A stretch of 54,250 bases of DNA, taken from Sphingomonadales bacterium Ga0077557 (GTDB lineage: Bacteria > Pseudomonadota > Alphaproteobacteria > Sphingomonadales > Sphingomonadaceae). The position numbers were made by a program, and so were the translations under genes. The notes below the pieces were generated by a model. That model saw only the letters and a list, made by a program, of their open reading frames with translations. It was not told the DNA's origin and ran no database searches. The DNA is taken from the NCBI GenBank assembly GCA_001464615.1, contig LNFI01000004.1, forward strand, positions 1 through 54,250, read 5' to 3'. Positions 19,065 through 28,840 of this stretch are shown here, one piece after another; positions within the stretch are counted from its first letter, which is position 1; every line of letters starts with the position of its first letter.

Positions 19065-20726
19065 TCAGGCGGCGCCCATGGCGCGAATGACGCTAAGTCC
19101 AACCCAATAAAGTCCGCCAGCGAGCGCCATCACCGCAGGCAATGTCAGTAGCCAGGCGAGCGCCATGTTCAGAATCGTCCGCATCTGCAACCCGGCCCCG
19201 CTGGCAACCGACGCCCCGGCAACGCCCGATGACAGGATGTGGGTGGTGGAAACCGGCAAGGCAAAAGCATCGGCCGCCAAAATCATCGTGGCGGCGGTCA
19301 GTTCAGCCGACGCGCCCATGCCATAAGTGAGGTGCGATTTGCCGATCTTCTCGCCAACCGTGATGACGATCCGCTTCCAACCGACCATCGTCCCCAGCCC
19401 CAGCGCAACCGCGACCGCGATCTTCACCCATAGCGGAATGAAGCGCGTGCTCGCTTCCATGCCCTTCTGGAAATCAGCGATCGTCTTGAGTTCGGGATCG
19501 GAAAATGTCGCATGGACATTCTTTCCCTTGGTCACCAGCTTGCTAGTGTCGAGCACCAGATACAGGTCATTGCGCAACCGCGATGTCGCGGCGGATGGCA
19601 CATTGGCGAGTGATCCATAGCCCGATACCGTGCTGGCAATCTGGCGTGAAACGGTGTCGATCGCTGCAAAAACGACCGGGTCATTAGCAGATTTGGTCTT
19701 GAGCGCGCTGGCAAGGATTTCGCGGGCGGTGCCCAGCGGCACCGTGGCTGATCCGGCATGCCCGGCAAAAACCGATGCCGCAGTGGTCGCCTGTTGAACA
19801 AAGGCCGGCGCGTTGACGTCCGGTCCGCGATTAAGCGCATAGGCGGTTGGCGCGCAGCCGATCAGGATCAGCATGATCAGGCCCATCCCCTTCTGCCCAT
19901 CATTGCCGCCATGCGCGAAGGAAACGGCGGTGCAGGTGAAGATCAGCAGCGCTCTGATGCCGCGCGGCGGCGGCGCATTGCCTTCGGGCTTGGTATAAAG
20001 CTTGGGATTACGCAGCACACGTTTCATAATCAGCAACAGCAACAACGCCGTGCCAAAGCCGATCAGCGGTGCCAGCGCCAGCCCAGTCAGCACTTCCTGC
20101 GCCTTGCCCCAATTCACCCCCGATGTTGCCCCAGCGCCTGCCGACAGGATCTGGTTGGCCAATCCAACGCCCAGAATCGATCCGATCAGCGCGTGGCTAG
20201 ACGAGTTGGGCAAGCCGACAAACCACGTGGCCAAATTCCAGAGAACAGCGGCAATCAGCAGTGCGAAGATCATCGCAAATCCGGCCGCACTGCCGATATT
20301 CAAGATCAGTTCGACAGGCAGCAAGGTGACGATCGAATAGGCAACCGCCCCCGATGACAGCATCACGCCCAGGAAATTGAAAAATCCGGACCAGACCACC
20401 GCCACCGGTGCCGTCATCGAATTAGTGTAAATCACGGTTGCGACGGCATTGGCGGTATCGTGAAAGCCGTTCACGAATTCAAAGCCAAGCGCGATGATCA
20501 GCGCCACGCCCAGCAGGATGATCGTCGCCAGCGCCAGCGTCTCACCAACCTGCGCCGTTTCGCTGGCGATGCTGTATCCAGCAAAGCCAAGCCCCCCAAT
20601 GATTGTCAGGATGAAGAGCAAGCGCCCGATTGGGTTTGGGGGCACATCCAGCGCAGGACGATCAAGCGAGGGCGCGCCAGATGCTGCGCCCGGCAGGGCT
20701 TCGGTGGAAAAGGAATTGCTGGCCAT
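19065..20726 (-). CDS. low-affinity inorganic phosphate transporter (Pit family)
   Basis: A 553-residue protein with the duplicated PHO-4 signatures GFEFVNGFHDTANAVATVIY near residue 80 and SFAHGGNDGQKGMGLI near residue 270. Membrane segments flank a soluble insert of about 110 residues between the halves (NRGPDVNAPAF to FQKGMEASTRF). The family imports metal-phosphate with protons. GGAAG lies 6 bases before ATG 20726. A candidate Pho box just upstream suggests induction by phosphate starvation, which would be unusual for the classic E. coli PitA but is plausible in alphaproteobacteria. Confidence 0.93.
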   Translation of the reverse strand: MASNSFSTEALPGAASGAPSLDRPALDVPPNPIGRLLFILTIIGGLGFAGYSIASETAQVGETLALATIILLGVALIIALGFEFVNGFHDTANAVATVIYTNSMTAPVAVVWSGFFNFLGVMLSSGAVAYSIVTLLPVELILNIGSAAGFAMIFALLIAAVLWNLATWFVGLPNSSSHALIGSILGVGLANQILSAGAGATSGVNWGKAQEVLTGLALAPLIGFGTALLLLLIMKRVLRNPKLYTKPEGNAPPPRGIRALLIFTCTAVSFAHGGNDGQKGMGLIMLILIGCAPTAYALNRGPDVNAPAFVQQATTAASVFAGHAGSATVPLGTAREILASALKTKSANDPVVFAAIDTVSRQIASTVSGYGSLANVPSAATSRLRNDLYLVLDTSKLVTKGKNVHATFSDPELKTIADFQKGMEASTRFIPLWVKIAVAVALGLGTMVGWKRIVITVGEKIGKSHLTYGMGASAELTAATMILAADAFALPVSTTHILSSGVAGASVASGAGLQMRTILNMALAWLLTLPAVMALAGGLYWVGLSVIRAMGAA

Positions 20727-20748
20727 GAGTCTTCCGTGGCGTGCTTCT

Positions 20749-20766
20749 ATGTCAGTCGGATGACAG
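20749..20766 (-). promoter_or_regulatory. candidate Pho box upstream of the phosphate transporter
   Basis: On the minus strand the sequence is CTGTCAT-CCGA-CTGACAT: two 7-base direct repeats spaced 4 apart, as in the PhoB consensus (CTGTCAT-N4-CTGTCAT), with one mismatch in the second. It ends 22 bases before the transporter ATG, so any transcript using it would have a very short leader. Confidence 0.5.
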
Positions 20767-20907
20767 TCAACGCCACCTCTGCGCGCCCTTAGCGGTGAAG
20801 CAGCCGATCGATCAACAGCCCGGGCACGAATAAGCGCATGAGTTCGGGATAATGCGGGTCGTTGCGTCAGCGACCAATTGCCGATCAGGCGTCAACGCCA
20901 CCCACAA

Positions 20908-21294
20908 TCATGACTCGCGCGCCAACACCGCCGCCATGGCCGACATCACCGCCTGCAACGCCTTGACCGGTCGGATCATCACCCGGAAATTGGTGATCTT
21001 CCCCGCGTCGTTCCAATGAATAATGTCGACGCCGTTGACCTGAATGCCATCCAAATCAAGCGCAAATTCCAGGACGGCAGAGGTCTCGCCAATCCATTCC
21101 TCGACATAACGGAAACTCGGCGTCCCCAGCACCGCCTGGGCTGCCGATAAATATTTGATCGTGATCGCTTTGCCCAATTGCGGGGTATGCACGGCGGGGG
21201 ACTGAAAGACGCAATCATCGGCGATCAAATCATGCAGGCCGTGCGGATCGCGTGCCTCCATCAGCCGATACCAGTGATCAATTGCCGCCGCCAT
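20908..21294 (-). CDS. SnoaL-like / NTF2 superfamily protein
   Basis: A 128-residue protein starting at ATG 21294 with a strong GGGGAGGG site upstream. The start helix AAAIDHWYRLMEARD, then LHDLIADDCVFQSPAVHTP, VEEWIGETSAVLEFALDLDG and VDIIHWNDAGKITNFRVMIRP, follow the alpha+beta cone of NTF2-like folds. These act as small enzymes or ligand-binding domains; no catalytic assignment is possible. Divergent from the helicase gene. Confidence 0.75.
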   Translation of the reverse strand: MAAAIDHWYRLMEARDPHGLHDLIADDCVFQSPAVHTPQLGKAITIKYLSAAQAVLGTPSFRYVEEWIGETSAVLEFALDLDGIQVNGVDIIHWNDAGKITNFRVMIRPVKALQAVMSAMAAVLARES

Positions 21295-21390
21295 GCTGCC
21301 CTCCCCGAATTCTCGCCATCACGCTATCAGCTTCGCCGGGCAGCACAAGCGCGCTTGCCCGATGCGTCACCGTTCCCTACCTGTTCACCG

Positions 21391-23691
21391 ATGAGTCTCC
21401 CCGCTGAAACCCCACAGGACCCGCCCTATATCCGCGGGCTCAATCCCCCGCAGCGCGAGGCGGTGCTGACGACTGAAGGGCCCGTGCTGGTGCTGGCGGG
21501 CGCGGGCACCGGCAAAACGGCGGCGCTCACCGCCCGGCTTGCGCACCTGCTCTATACGCGCAAAGCCTATCCCAGCGAAATTTTGTCGGTGACCTTTACC
21601 AACAAGGCCGCGCGCGAGATGCGGCACCGCGTGCGCGCGATCGTGGGCGATGTGGTGGAGGGGATGCCGTGGCTGGGCACCTTCCACGCGATCGGCGCAA
21701 AGATGCTCCGGCGCCATGCCGAGCTGGTCGGGCTGCAATCAAACTTCACCATTCTTGATACCGATGATCAGCTGCGGCTGCTGAAGCAGCTGATCATCGC
21801 CGCCGATCTCGATGAGAAACGCTGGCCCGCCCGGCAACTGGGCGGGATGATCGATGGCTGGAAAAATAAAGGGCTGACCCCCGCCGATATCGATGCGGGT
21901 GAGAGCGAAGCCTATGCCAATGGTCGCGGGCAGGAGATGTACGCTGCCTATCAGGCGCGGCTGATCGCGCTCAATGCCTGCGATTTCGGCGACCTGCTGC
22001 TCCACATGCTGACCATTTTGAAGCGCGACCGAGAGGTCCTCAGCCAGTATCAGCAGCGCTTCCGCTACATCATGGTCGATGAATATCAGGACACCAACAG
22101 CGTCCAGTATCTCTGGCTCCGCCTGCTCGCGCAGGAGCGCAAGAACATTTGCTGCGTGGGTGACGACGATCAATCGATCTATTCCTGGCGCGGCGCGCAG
22201 GTGGAAAACATCCTGAAGTTCGAGAAGGATTTTCCGGGTGCCAAGGTCATCAAGCTCGAACAGAATTACCGCAGCACGCCGCACATCCTCGCCGCCGCAT
22301 CGGGCGTGATCGCGAATAATTCAGGCCGCCTTGGCAAGACATTGTGGACGGACGAGTCGGAGGGCGAAAAGGTCAAGGTGCTCGGTATCTGGGATGGCCC
22401 CGAAGAAGCCCGGCGCGTCGGCGAGGAGATCGAATCAGCACAGCGCGGCGGCAAATCGCTCGATGAAGTCGCGATACTCGTCCGTGCTCAGCATCAGACC
22501 CGTGAGTTCGAAGACCGCTTCATCGCGATCGGCATGCCCTATCGCATCGTCGGCGGGTTCCGCTTTTACGAGCGCGCCGAAATCCGCGATGCGCTCGCCT
22601 ATCTACGCGTCGTCAGCCAGCCCGCTGACGATCTCGCCTTCGAACGGATCGTCAACGTCCCCAAGCGTGGCCTTGGCGACAAGGCGGTCCAGAAAGTGCA
22701 CCTCCTCGCCCGCGCGCAAGGCGTGCCGCTTACCACCGCTGCCGCCCGCATCCTCGATACCGACGAGCTGACCCCACAGGCCCGCAAGTCGCTCGGGAAT
22801 TTCGTGATCGACATGGCCCGCTGGCGCCAGATGGCCGCCGACCTGCCCCATCCCGAACTCGCCCGCCAGATCCTCGACGAAAGCGGCTACACCGCCGTGC
22901 TCCAGGCGGAGAAGTCGACCGAAGCGTCAGGTCGGCTTGAAAACCTCTCCGAACTCGTCCGGGCGATGGAGGAATATGAAAACCTCGGTGCGTTCTTGGA
23001 GCATGTCAGCCTCGTCATGGACAATGAGGCGCAGGCTGAGGATGCCAAGGTCACCATCATGACCATCCATGCCGCCAAGGGGCTGGAATATGACACCGTT
23101 TTTCTGGTCGGCTGGGAAGAAGGGCTGTTCCCCTCGCAGCGCGCGATCGATGAAGGCGGGCTCGCCAGCCTGGAGGAGGAACGCCGCCTCGCCTATGTCG
23201 CGATTACCCGCGCGCGGCGCCGCGCGATCATCCTCCACGCCGCCAATCGCCGGATCTATGGCCAATGGACATCAAGCATCCCCAGCCGCTTTGTCGGCGA
23301 ATTGCCGCCTGCGCATATCGACACCGAGAGCAGCATGTCGGGCGGCGAAAGCCTGTGGCGGGCCAATTGGTCCGAACGGGCTGATCCCTTCGCGGACGTT
23401 GCGCGTGGCACTGGCCGCGGGCCCGGCTGGCAGCGCGCGGCGGGCGTCAATCCTGGCGGCGGCTTCACCAGCCGCACTTTTGTTCGCGAACCGTCAAGGG
23501 TTGTCGAGGCGCGCGCGAGCGCAGTCAGCATCGGCAACAAGGGCCGCGACGACGTGTCCCTCGGCCTGCGGGTCTTCCATCAGAAATTCGGCTATGGCGT
23601 TATTGCGGAGATTGAAGGCAATAAGCTCGAAATCGATTTCGAAACCGCCGGGCGCAAGCGCGTAATGGATAGCTTCGTCACGGTCGGCTGA
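21391..23691 (+). CDS. uvrD: ATP-dependent DNA helicase, UvrD/PcrA family
   Basis: A 766-residue superfamily 1A helicase starting at ATG 21391; upstream in-frame starts run into the divergent gene. Motif order: Q-motif region LNPPQREAVLTTEGPVLV, Walker A AGAGTGKTAALTAR, Ia TFTNKAAREM, II VDEYQDTN, III GDDDQSIYSWRGA, IV QNYRST, V TIHAAKGLEYDTVFL, VI RRLAYVAITRAR. The C-terminus ends in a Tudor-like domain (HQKFGYGVIAEIEGNKLEI) as in UvrD/PcrA, which binds RNA polymerase. It unwinds DNA 3'-5' in nucleotide excision and mismatch repair. Confidence 0.95.
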   Translation: MSLPAETPQDPPYIRGLNPPQREAVLTTEGPVLVLAGAGTGKTAALTARLAHLLYTRKAYPSEILSVTFTNKAAREMRHRVRAIVGDVVEGMPWLGTFHAIGAKMLRRHAELVGLQSNFTILDTDDQLRLLKQLIIAADLDEKRWPARQLGGMIDGWKNKGLTPADIDAGESEAYANGRGQEMYAAYQARLIALNACDFGDLLLHMLTILKRDREVLSQYQQRFRYIMVDEYQDTNSVQYLWLRLLAQERKNICCVGDDDQSIYSWRGAQVENILKFEKDFPGAKVIKLEQNYRSTPHILAAASGVIANNSGRLGKTLWTDESEGEKVKVLGIWDGPEEARRVGEEIESAQRGGKSLDEVAILVRAQHQTREFEDRFIAIGMPYRIVGGFRFYERAEIRDALAYLRVVSQPADDLAFERIVNVPKRGLGDKAVQKVHLLARAQGVPLTTAAARILDTDELTPQARKSLGNFVIDMARWRQMAADLPHPELARQILDESGYTAVLQAEKSTEASGRLENLSELVRAMEEYENLGAFLEHVSLVMDNEAQAEDAKVTIMTIHAAKGLEYDTVFLVGWEEGLFPSQRAIDEGGLASLEEERRLAYVAITRARRRAIILHAANRRIYGQWTSSIPSRFVGELPPAHIDTESSMSGGESLWRANWSERADPFADVARGTGRGPGWQRAAGVNPGGGFTSRTFVREPSRVVEARASAVSIGNKGRDDVSLGLRVFHQKFGYGVIAEIEGNKLEIDFETAGRKRVMDSFVTVG

Positions 23692-23748
23692 ACCGCACCG
23701 TTGCTTCAACCGCAATCGTCGCTCTCGTGCAGGCCCTGAATCGATCCC

Positions 23749-24093
23749 TCAGGCGCGATCGACCATCATCAGCGTCACACCGGCATAGCGTGGCTCGACA
23801 GGATCAAACAGCTCGATCGGCACAAACGAGCGGTCAGTTAGCTTGATATCACCAAGGCCGCTCAGCCGGTAGGTGCCCAATTTCAGCTCACGCGGCGGCT
23901 TGCCATCGCGCTCAACGGCGACTGCATCGATGTGAAGCTCGTCATGCTTGGTATACATGATGTGCGGGGCCAGCGTCACCAAACCGCGATTATAGACGGC
24001 AGTCAGGCACAGTCGGCGGACAATCGCTTCAAGGATTGTCGGGACCGGGCCGGTCGGGGCGTTGTCATCGCCTTGGGATTCGGGCTGCTTCAT
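23749..24093 (-). CDS. hypothetical protein, possibly WYL-like
   Basis: A 114-residue protein starting at ATG 24093 with AGGA upstream. The central part, TAVYNRGLVTLAPHIMYTKHDELHID, followed by AVERDGKPPRELKLGTYRLSGL, resembles the beta-barrel and arginine-bearing strand of WYL ligand-binding domains (residues about 30-80), but there is no HTH region. I cannot name a family with certainty. It is convergent with the helicase gene and upstream of the divergent cupin remnant. Confidence 0.55.
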   Translation of the reverse strand: MKQPESQGDDNAPTGPVPTILEAIVRRLCLTAVYNRGLVTLAPHIMYTKHDELHIDAVAVERDGKPPRELKLGTYRLSGLGDIKLTDRSFVPIELFDPVEPRYAGVTLMMVDRA

Positions 24094-24251
24094 AACACCG
24101 TCCTAGCACAAAATGGTGCAGTGCAACAGATGGTGATGCAGGCGCATCGAACAAGTTTGCGGATGGGCGAATTTTCCGTCAATCGAGGCATTAGCGACAT
24201 CAGTTTTGCCGCGCTGATCGATGCCCATGAACCGAACCGGATTGCACCGCC

Positions 24252-24657
24252 ATGCCCCACCCGTTGATCGCTAAGCTCAATCTTGCCCCGCATCCCGAAG
24301 GGGGCTGGTACCGCGAGACTTTCCGCCAGCCGGCACCCGGCGGTGGTCGCGGACTGGCGACGGCGATCCTGTTCCTCCTCGAACAGGGGCAACGCTCGCA
24401 CTGGCACCGGGTTGATGCGACCGAGCTGTGGCTGTGGCACGCTGGCCACCCGCTGCTGCTGAAAATCGACACGGAAACGCATGTCCTGGGCGGCGCGCCG
24501 TTTGGACGGGCAGCTGCCGCAAGCGATCGTTCCCGCCCATGCGTGGCAAGCTGCTGAAACGGTGGATGGCTGGGCGCTGGTGAGCTGCGTGGTGACGCCG
24601 GCATTCGACTTTGCCGGGTTCGAACTTGCCGAACCCGGCTGGTCACCCTTGGCTTAG
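24252..24657 (+). pseudogene. cupin (DUF985/cupin_5) gene broken by a one-base frameshift
   Basis: The first frame reads PHPLIAKLNLAPHPEGGWY, RETFRQ and SHWHRVDATELWLWHAGHPL, the cupin_5 metal-site region, up to THVLGGAP. It then loses similarity and stops at 24557. The +1 frame resumes with LDGQLPQAIVPAHAWQAAE and ends GFELAEPGWSPLA at TAG 24655-24657, the usual family C-terminus. Removing one T from TTT at 24500-24502 joins them into a normal 134-residue protein. This is a recent pseudogene or a sequencing error. Confidence 0.8.
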
Positions 24658-24661
24658 CGTC

Positions 24662-26392
24662 TTAAAATACCGCCTTCGCCGACGCTTCCTTCATCATTGC
24701 CTGGCGCACCAGCGGCACCGGGGGGCCGCCATAGCTGAGGAACGCATCATGAAAGCCCTTCCACGCCTTGGCTCCACCCCGGCTGGCCGTCCAATCCGCG
24801 CGTAATTTGCGGATCATCAGCTTGCCGAGCGTATAGTTGAGATAGGCCGGGTCATAAGTACCCCGCGCCGATTGTTGGCGTGCCGTGCCCTCATCCTGAT
24901 GGCATTCGGTGACGAATAACTGCCGCGACTGCTCCTGCGTCATCGTGCCGGAATGCAGCCGGATCGCCGACAGGAACCGGCAATCACGCAACAGCGCGTT
25001 CCCTAGCTGGCCGATATGCGTTTCGGGATCGCCCTTGTTCAGCCCGGCCTCCCACATCATTTCCTCAGCATAATGCGCCCAGCCCTCGGCAAAAGCATAG
25101 CCGACGAACAATTGCCCGAACAAAGAGGGTGATCGGTTGGCGTGGAGGAACTGGACGAAATGGCCCGGCATCACCTCATGCACTGACGTAAACAGCAGAT
25201 CCTGCTTGCCGGGGACAAACCCGTCCTGCACCTCCTTGCTCCAGCTCGGATCAGGCGGCGAGATGTAATAGACTGACGGAATGCCCTTATCGAACGGCCC
25301 AGGCGGATCGATATAGGCGGAATTCTGCCGATTATAGGGTGGGCTTTCCTCGACCAAAGCCGCTTCGGTGCCGGGGATCGAGACCAGATCATGATCGATC
25401 ACAAACGCCCGCAACATCGGGATTTGCCGACGTGCCTCAGCCACCGGGCCGCCATCAGGCTTGTTGGCGTTCATCTTGGCCGTACACGCCTCAATCGTCG
25501 CCCCAGGCGCAAATTTGGCGCAGGCCTCGGTCAACGCCGCCTGATTGCGCTTAAGATCGGCCAAGCCAATCTTTTCCAGCTCGGCGAGCGGGGCATCGAC
25601 ACCCTCGGTCGCGGCAAGCATGCGGGAAAACCGCTCCGCCCCCAGCGCGAAATCCTGCGTTGCAGTGCTGCGCTGGCTCTCCAGCCATGTGCCAATCTCG
25701 CGCATGGACTTGGCAGCCGACTGCGCCGCCACGTCGAACTGCTGCTGCAGCGCAGGGTCCTTGACCTCGGCAAACGCCTTTTTGGCGTCCCCGGCATAAA
25801 AATCGGCAAAACCGTTGAAACCGGCCACGCCATAATTGACGAAGCTCAGCGGCATCGGGGTCTTCAGATTGGCGCGGATATTGGGCGCCTGCGCCGTCAC
25901 GCTGTTGAAAAACTTGATCATCGCCTTCATGCGCGTCGGCGCATCGGCATAGGGCCGGGCGATATAGACATTGGGATCAAGCCCGCCGCCAACATAATAG
26001 GTTGGATTGTGGTGCGGCTGATCGGCGTCTTCCAGCCAGAACAACTTACCCTGCGCCACCTTGACCAGATAATCGCGCTCGAACCGATCCGCGTCGGAAA
26101 GTTTGGTGGCATCAAATTTGGCCGCAGCGGCAATCGTCTCTTTCAGGAAATCGCCCTGTTTCTTTAGGCCCGCAGCGCTCCAATCCGGCAATTGGCCGTC
26201 AAATTCATGCTTGCCCTGGTAAACGGCATTGGCCGGGTCCAGTTCGAACCAGCGGTTGACGAAATTGTCGCGAAACTTCGTCCAGTCGCCAGCCTGTGCC
26301 ATTGCCGCCATTGATCCAGCGGGCACGGTCGCCACCGGCCCGCACCCCGCCAGCGCCAACAAACTAGCTGCCCATAATATGCCGATACGCAT
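24662..26392 (-). CDS. DUF885 family lipoprotein, putative metallopeptidase
   Basis: A 576-residue protein starting at ATG 26392, with GGAG 6-7 bases upstream. RIGILWAASLLALAGC is a lipoprotein signal with lipobox LALAGC. The body matches DUF885: FDGQLPDWSAAG, NFVNRWFELDPANAVYQGK at the N-terminal end, and the putative zinc motif SVHEVMPGHFVQFLHA about residue 400, followed by GYAFAEGWAHYAEEMMWEAG carrying the next Glu. DUF885 proteins are considered M32-like gluzincin peptidases, but substrates are unknown. It likely acts in the periplasm attached to a membrane. Confidence 0.87.
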   Translation of the reverse strand: MRIGILWAASLLALAGCGPVATVPAGSMAAMAQAGDWTKFRDNFVNRWFELDPANAVYQGKHEFDGQLPDWSAAGLKKQGDFLKETIAAAAKFDATKLSDADRFERDYLVKVAQGKLFWLEDADQPHHNPTYYVGGGLDPNVYIARPYADAPTRMKAMIKFFNSVTAQAPNIRANLKTPMPLSFVNYGVAGFNGFADFYAGDAKKAFAEVKDPALQQQFDVAAQSAAKSMREIGTWLESQRSTATQDFALGAERFSRMLAATEGVDAPLAELEKIGLADLKRNQAALTEACAKFAPGATIEACTAKMNANKPDGGPVAEARRQIPMLRAFVIDHDLVSIPGTEAALVEESPPYNRQNSAYIDPPGPFDKGIPSVYYISPPDPSWSKEVQDGFVPGKQDLLFTSVHEVMPGHFVQFLHANRSPSLFGQLFVGYAFAEGWAHYAEEMMWEAGLNKGDPETHIGQLGNALLRDCRFLSAIRLHSGTMTQEQSRQLFVTECHQDEGTARQQSARGTYDPAYLNYTLGKLMIRKLRADWTASRGGAKAWKGFHDAFLSYGGPPVPLVRQAMMKEASAKAVF

Positions 26393-26566
26393 CCACTGCT
26401 CCCATGTGAGTCGATGGACACGAAGCTGGCAGGTTGCGCCCATTCCCGCCAGCCCCAAGACCGGTCGGCGATGGGCTGGCGCCATTGAACCGGTCAAGAA
26501 AAGCTTGGCGGCGCGAAGCAAACGCTGATTGCCCCGCTGGCCAGTTGCGATCTAAAGCCACTGCAG

Positions 26567-27850
26567 ATGACCACGCCGACCCACCCCTTTCAAATCGACA
26601 ATTTCGTCTATTACTGGGCGGCCCGTTTCACCATGACGATCGCCCAGAATGCGATGATCATCGTGATCGGCTGGCAGACTTACACAATTGCGCGCGAGAG
26701 CATGGGCCCGAGCGGCGCGGCGGCGCAGCTGGGGCTGATCGGTTTACTCCAATTCCTGCCCTTGTTCTTTTCCACTCCGATCACCGGCTGGGTCGCGGAC
26801 CGGTTCGATCGCCGCTGGATCACCCGGGCGACGGTGACGCTGCAGATCCTGTGCGCGCTGGCGCTCGCTCTTGTGACCTATGCAGGAACGATGACCCTAC
26901 CCGTATTATTTACCGTCGCCGTCGCATTGGGGTTCTGCCGGGCCTTTGCTGGCCCTGCCTTTGGCGCGCTCGCGCCCAATCTAGTGCCGCGGGAAATTCT
27001 GCCAACCGCCATCGCGCTCAGTTCGATCTCGTGGCAGGTTGGCACGATCATCGGGCCAGCGCTTGGCGGGATGGCTTATGCTTGGGCTCCCTATGCAGCC
27101 TATGCCTTGGCGACGGCGCTGTTCACTGCGGCGCTGGTTTGCCTGATGCTGATTGGCCCGGTGCCGCGCACCACGATCCCTGGCAAGGCCCATCCGCTAC
27201 GGCAAATCGCCGATGGGCTGGCCTATGTTGGCCAGAACAAGCTGGTCTTAGGAACAATCACGCTGGATCTTTTTGCGGTCTTTCTGGCCGGCACCACGGC
27301 GCTGCTGCCAATCTATGCCCATGATATCTTGAAAGTCGGCCCTTTTGGCCTGAGCCTGTTGGCGTCGGCGCCGGCAGTGGGCGCATCGGTAACCGCGATC
27401 TTTTTCTCGTTCCGCCCGATCAAGCACAATGTCGGCCCCAAAATGCTCTGGTCGGTGATGGTGTATGGCAGCGCGACCATCATCTTCGGGCTGTCTCAGG
27501 TGATGGCGCTCAGCCTGGCGGCGCTCGCCGTAGCGGGAGCTGCCGACATGTTCTCCGTCTATATCCGCCAATCGCTGATCCAGCTATACACGCCCGACGA
27601 CAAGCGCGGCCGGGTGGGTGCGGTATCGCAGCTGACCATTTCCGCATCGAATGAACTGGGCGAAGCGGAATCGGGCTTTCTTGCTGCGGCGCTCGGCCCG
27701 GTCGGCGCGGTCTTGATCGGCGGCGGCGGGGCAATTGTGGTGACAATCCTGTGGACCTATCTGTTTCCCAGCATAAGACGCGCAAAGACGTTTGATCCTG
27801 CCGCGAATACCCCCGAAGATTTGCCCAAAGAGATGGAGGCCATCGCATGA
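26567..27850 (+). CDS. MFS transporter (EntS/MDR-like exporter type)
   Basis: A 427-residue protein with 12 hydrophobic segments. [20 protein letters not shown] in the first segment, [16 protein letters not shown] (loop 2-3) and [19 protein letters not shown] match the MFS_3 exporter group that includes EntS. It ends by overlapping cysK as ATGA, so the two are translationally coupled. Export of a cysteine-related metabolite or a toxic compound is a guess from this pairing. The substrate is unknown. Confidence 0.88.
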   Translation: MTTPTHPFQIDNFVYYWAARFTMTIAQNAMIIVIGWQTYTIARESMGPSGAAAQLGLIGLLQFLPLFFSTPITGWVADRFDRRWITRATVTLQILCALALALVTYAGTMTLPVLFTVAVALGFCRAFAGPAFGALAPNLVPREILPTAIALSSISWQVGTIIGPALGGMAYAWAPYAAYALATALFTAALVCLMLIGPVPRTTIPGKAHPLRQIADGLAYVGQNKLVLGTITLDLFAVFLAGTTALLPIYAHDILKVGPFGLSLLASAPAVGASVTAIFFSFRPIKHNVGPKMLWSVMVYGSATIIFGLSQVMALSLAALAVAGAADMFSVYIRQSLIQLYTPDDKRGRVGAVSQLTISASNELGEAESGFLAAALGPVGAVLIGGGGAIVVTILWTYLFPSIRRAKTFDPAANTPEDLPKEMEAIA

Positions 27851-28767
27851 AAGCCAACTCGATCCTGGAAACGATCGGCAACACGCCGCATATCCGCGCC
27901 AGCAAATTATTCCCGGATACAGAGGTTTGGATCAAGTCCGAACGCTCCAATCCCGGTGGGTCGATCAAGGACCGGATTGCGCTGGCAATGGTCGAAGCTG
28001 CCGAGGCATCGGGCGCGCTCAAACCCGGCGGCACCATCATTGAGCCGACCAGTGGCAATACCGGCGTCGGCCTGGCGATGGTTGCGGCCGTCAAGGGCTA
28101 TAAGCTAATCTTGGTCATGCCTGAGAGCATGTCGATCGAGCGTCGCAGGCTGATGCTCGCTTATGGCGCGACGTTCGATCTTACCCCGCGCGAAAAGGGA
28201 ATGCGCGGCGCCATTGAGCGCGCTATGGCGCTAGTTGATTCCATGCCCGGTGCCTGGATGCCGCAACAATTTGAAAATCCCGCCAATATCGATGTCCATA
28301 CCCGCACCACGGCGCTTGAAATCCTGGCCGATTTCGCTGCGACCCCGATTGACGTGATCATCACCGGGGTCGGCACGGGTGGCCACATCACTGGCATTGC
28401 CGAAACGCTGAAGCAGCATTGGCCCGCATTGAAAGTCTATGCCGTCGAGCCTGCGGCTTCACCGGTCATTTCCGGCGGCGCTCCAGGGCCGCATCCGATT
28501 CAGGGGATTGGCGCTGGTTTCATCCCCACCAATCTCCATACCGCATCGATCGATGGCACCATCAAAGTCGAAGCAGGAGCCGCCAAGGAGATGGCGCGCC
28601 GGGCCGCCGCGGAGGAAGGCATGTTGATCGGCATCAGCTCCGGCGCAACGCTCGCGGCGATTGCCCAAAAGCTTCCCGATCTGCCCGATACCGTCCGCGT
28701 CCTCGGCTTTAATTATGACACGGGCGAGCGCTATTTATCCGTCCCGGATTTTCTGCCCGAAGGCTAA
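27847..28767 (+). CDS. cysK: cysteine synthase A (O-acetylserine sulfhydrylase)
   Basis: A 306-residue PLP enzyme making cysteine from O-acetylserine and sulfide. The Schiff-base lysine is K41 in [20 protein letters not shown] binds substrate, GTGGHITGI binds the PLP phosphate, and SSGATLAAI contacts the pyridine ring. The length is standard. It is coupled to the upstream MFS gene by a 4-base overlap, not to cysE or the sulfate genes, which lie 17 kb away. Confidence 0.96.
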   Translation: MKANSILETIGNTPHIRASKLFPDTEVWIKSERSNPGGSIKDRIALAMVEAAEASGALKPGGTIIEPTSGNTGVGLAMVAAVKGYKLILVMPESMSIERRRLMLAYGATFDLTPREKGMRGAIERAMALVDSMPGAWMPQQFENPANIDVHTRTTALEILADFAATPIDVIITGVGTGGHITGIAETLKQHWPALKVYAVEPAASPVISGGAPGPHPIQGIGAGFIPTNLHTASIDGTIKVEAGAAKEMARRAAAEEGMLIGISSGATLAAIAQKLPDLPDTVRVLGFNYDTGERYLSVPDFLPEG

Positions 28768-28840
28768 AACTGAACGTCGCATTTACCGAAAAACCCCAGT
28801 ATCATGGCCGAGTCGTGGGGGCACGTTCAGGGGAATGGGA

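Noticed and set aside
21178..21390. Longer N-terminus for the UvrD/PcrA helicase
   Set aside because: The added 71 residues overlap the start of the divergent SnoaL-like gene and are not helicase-like; the family begins near ATG 21391.
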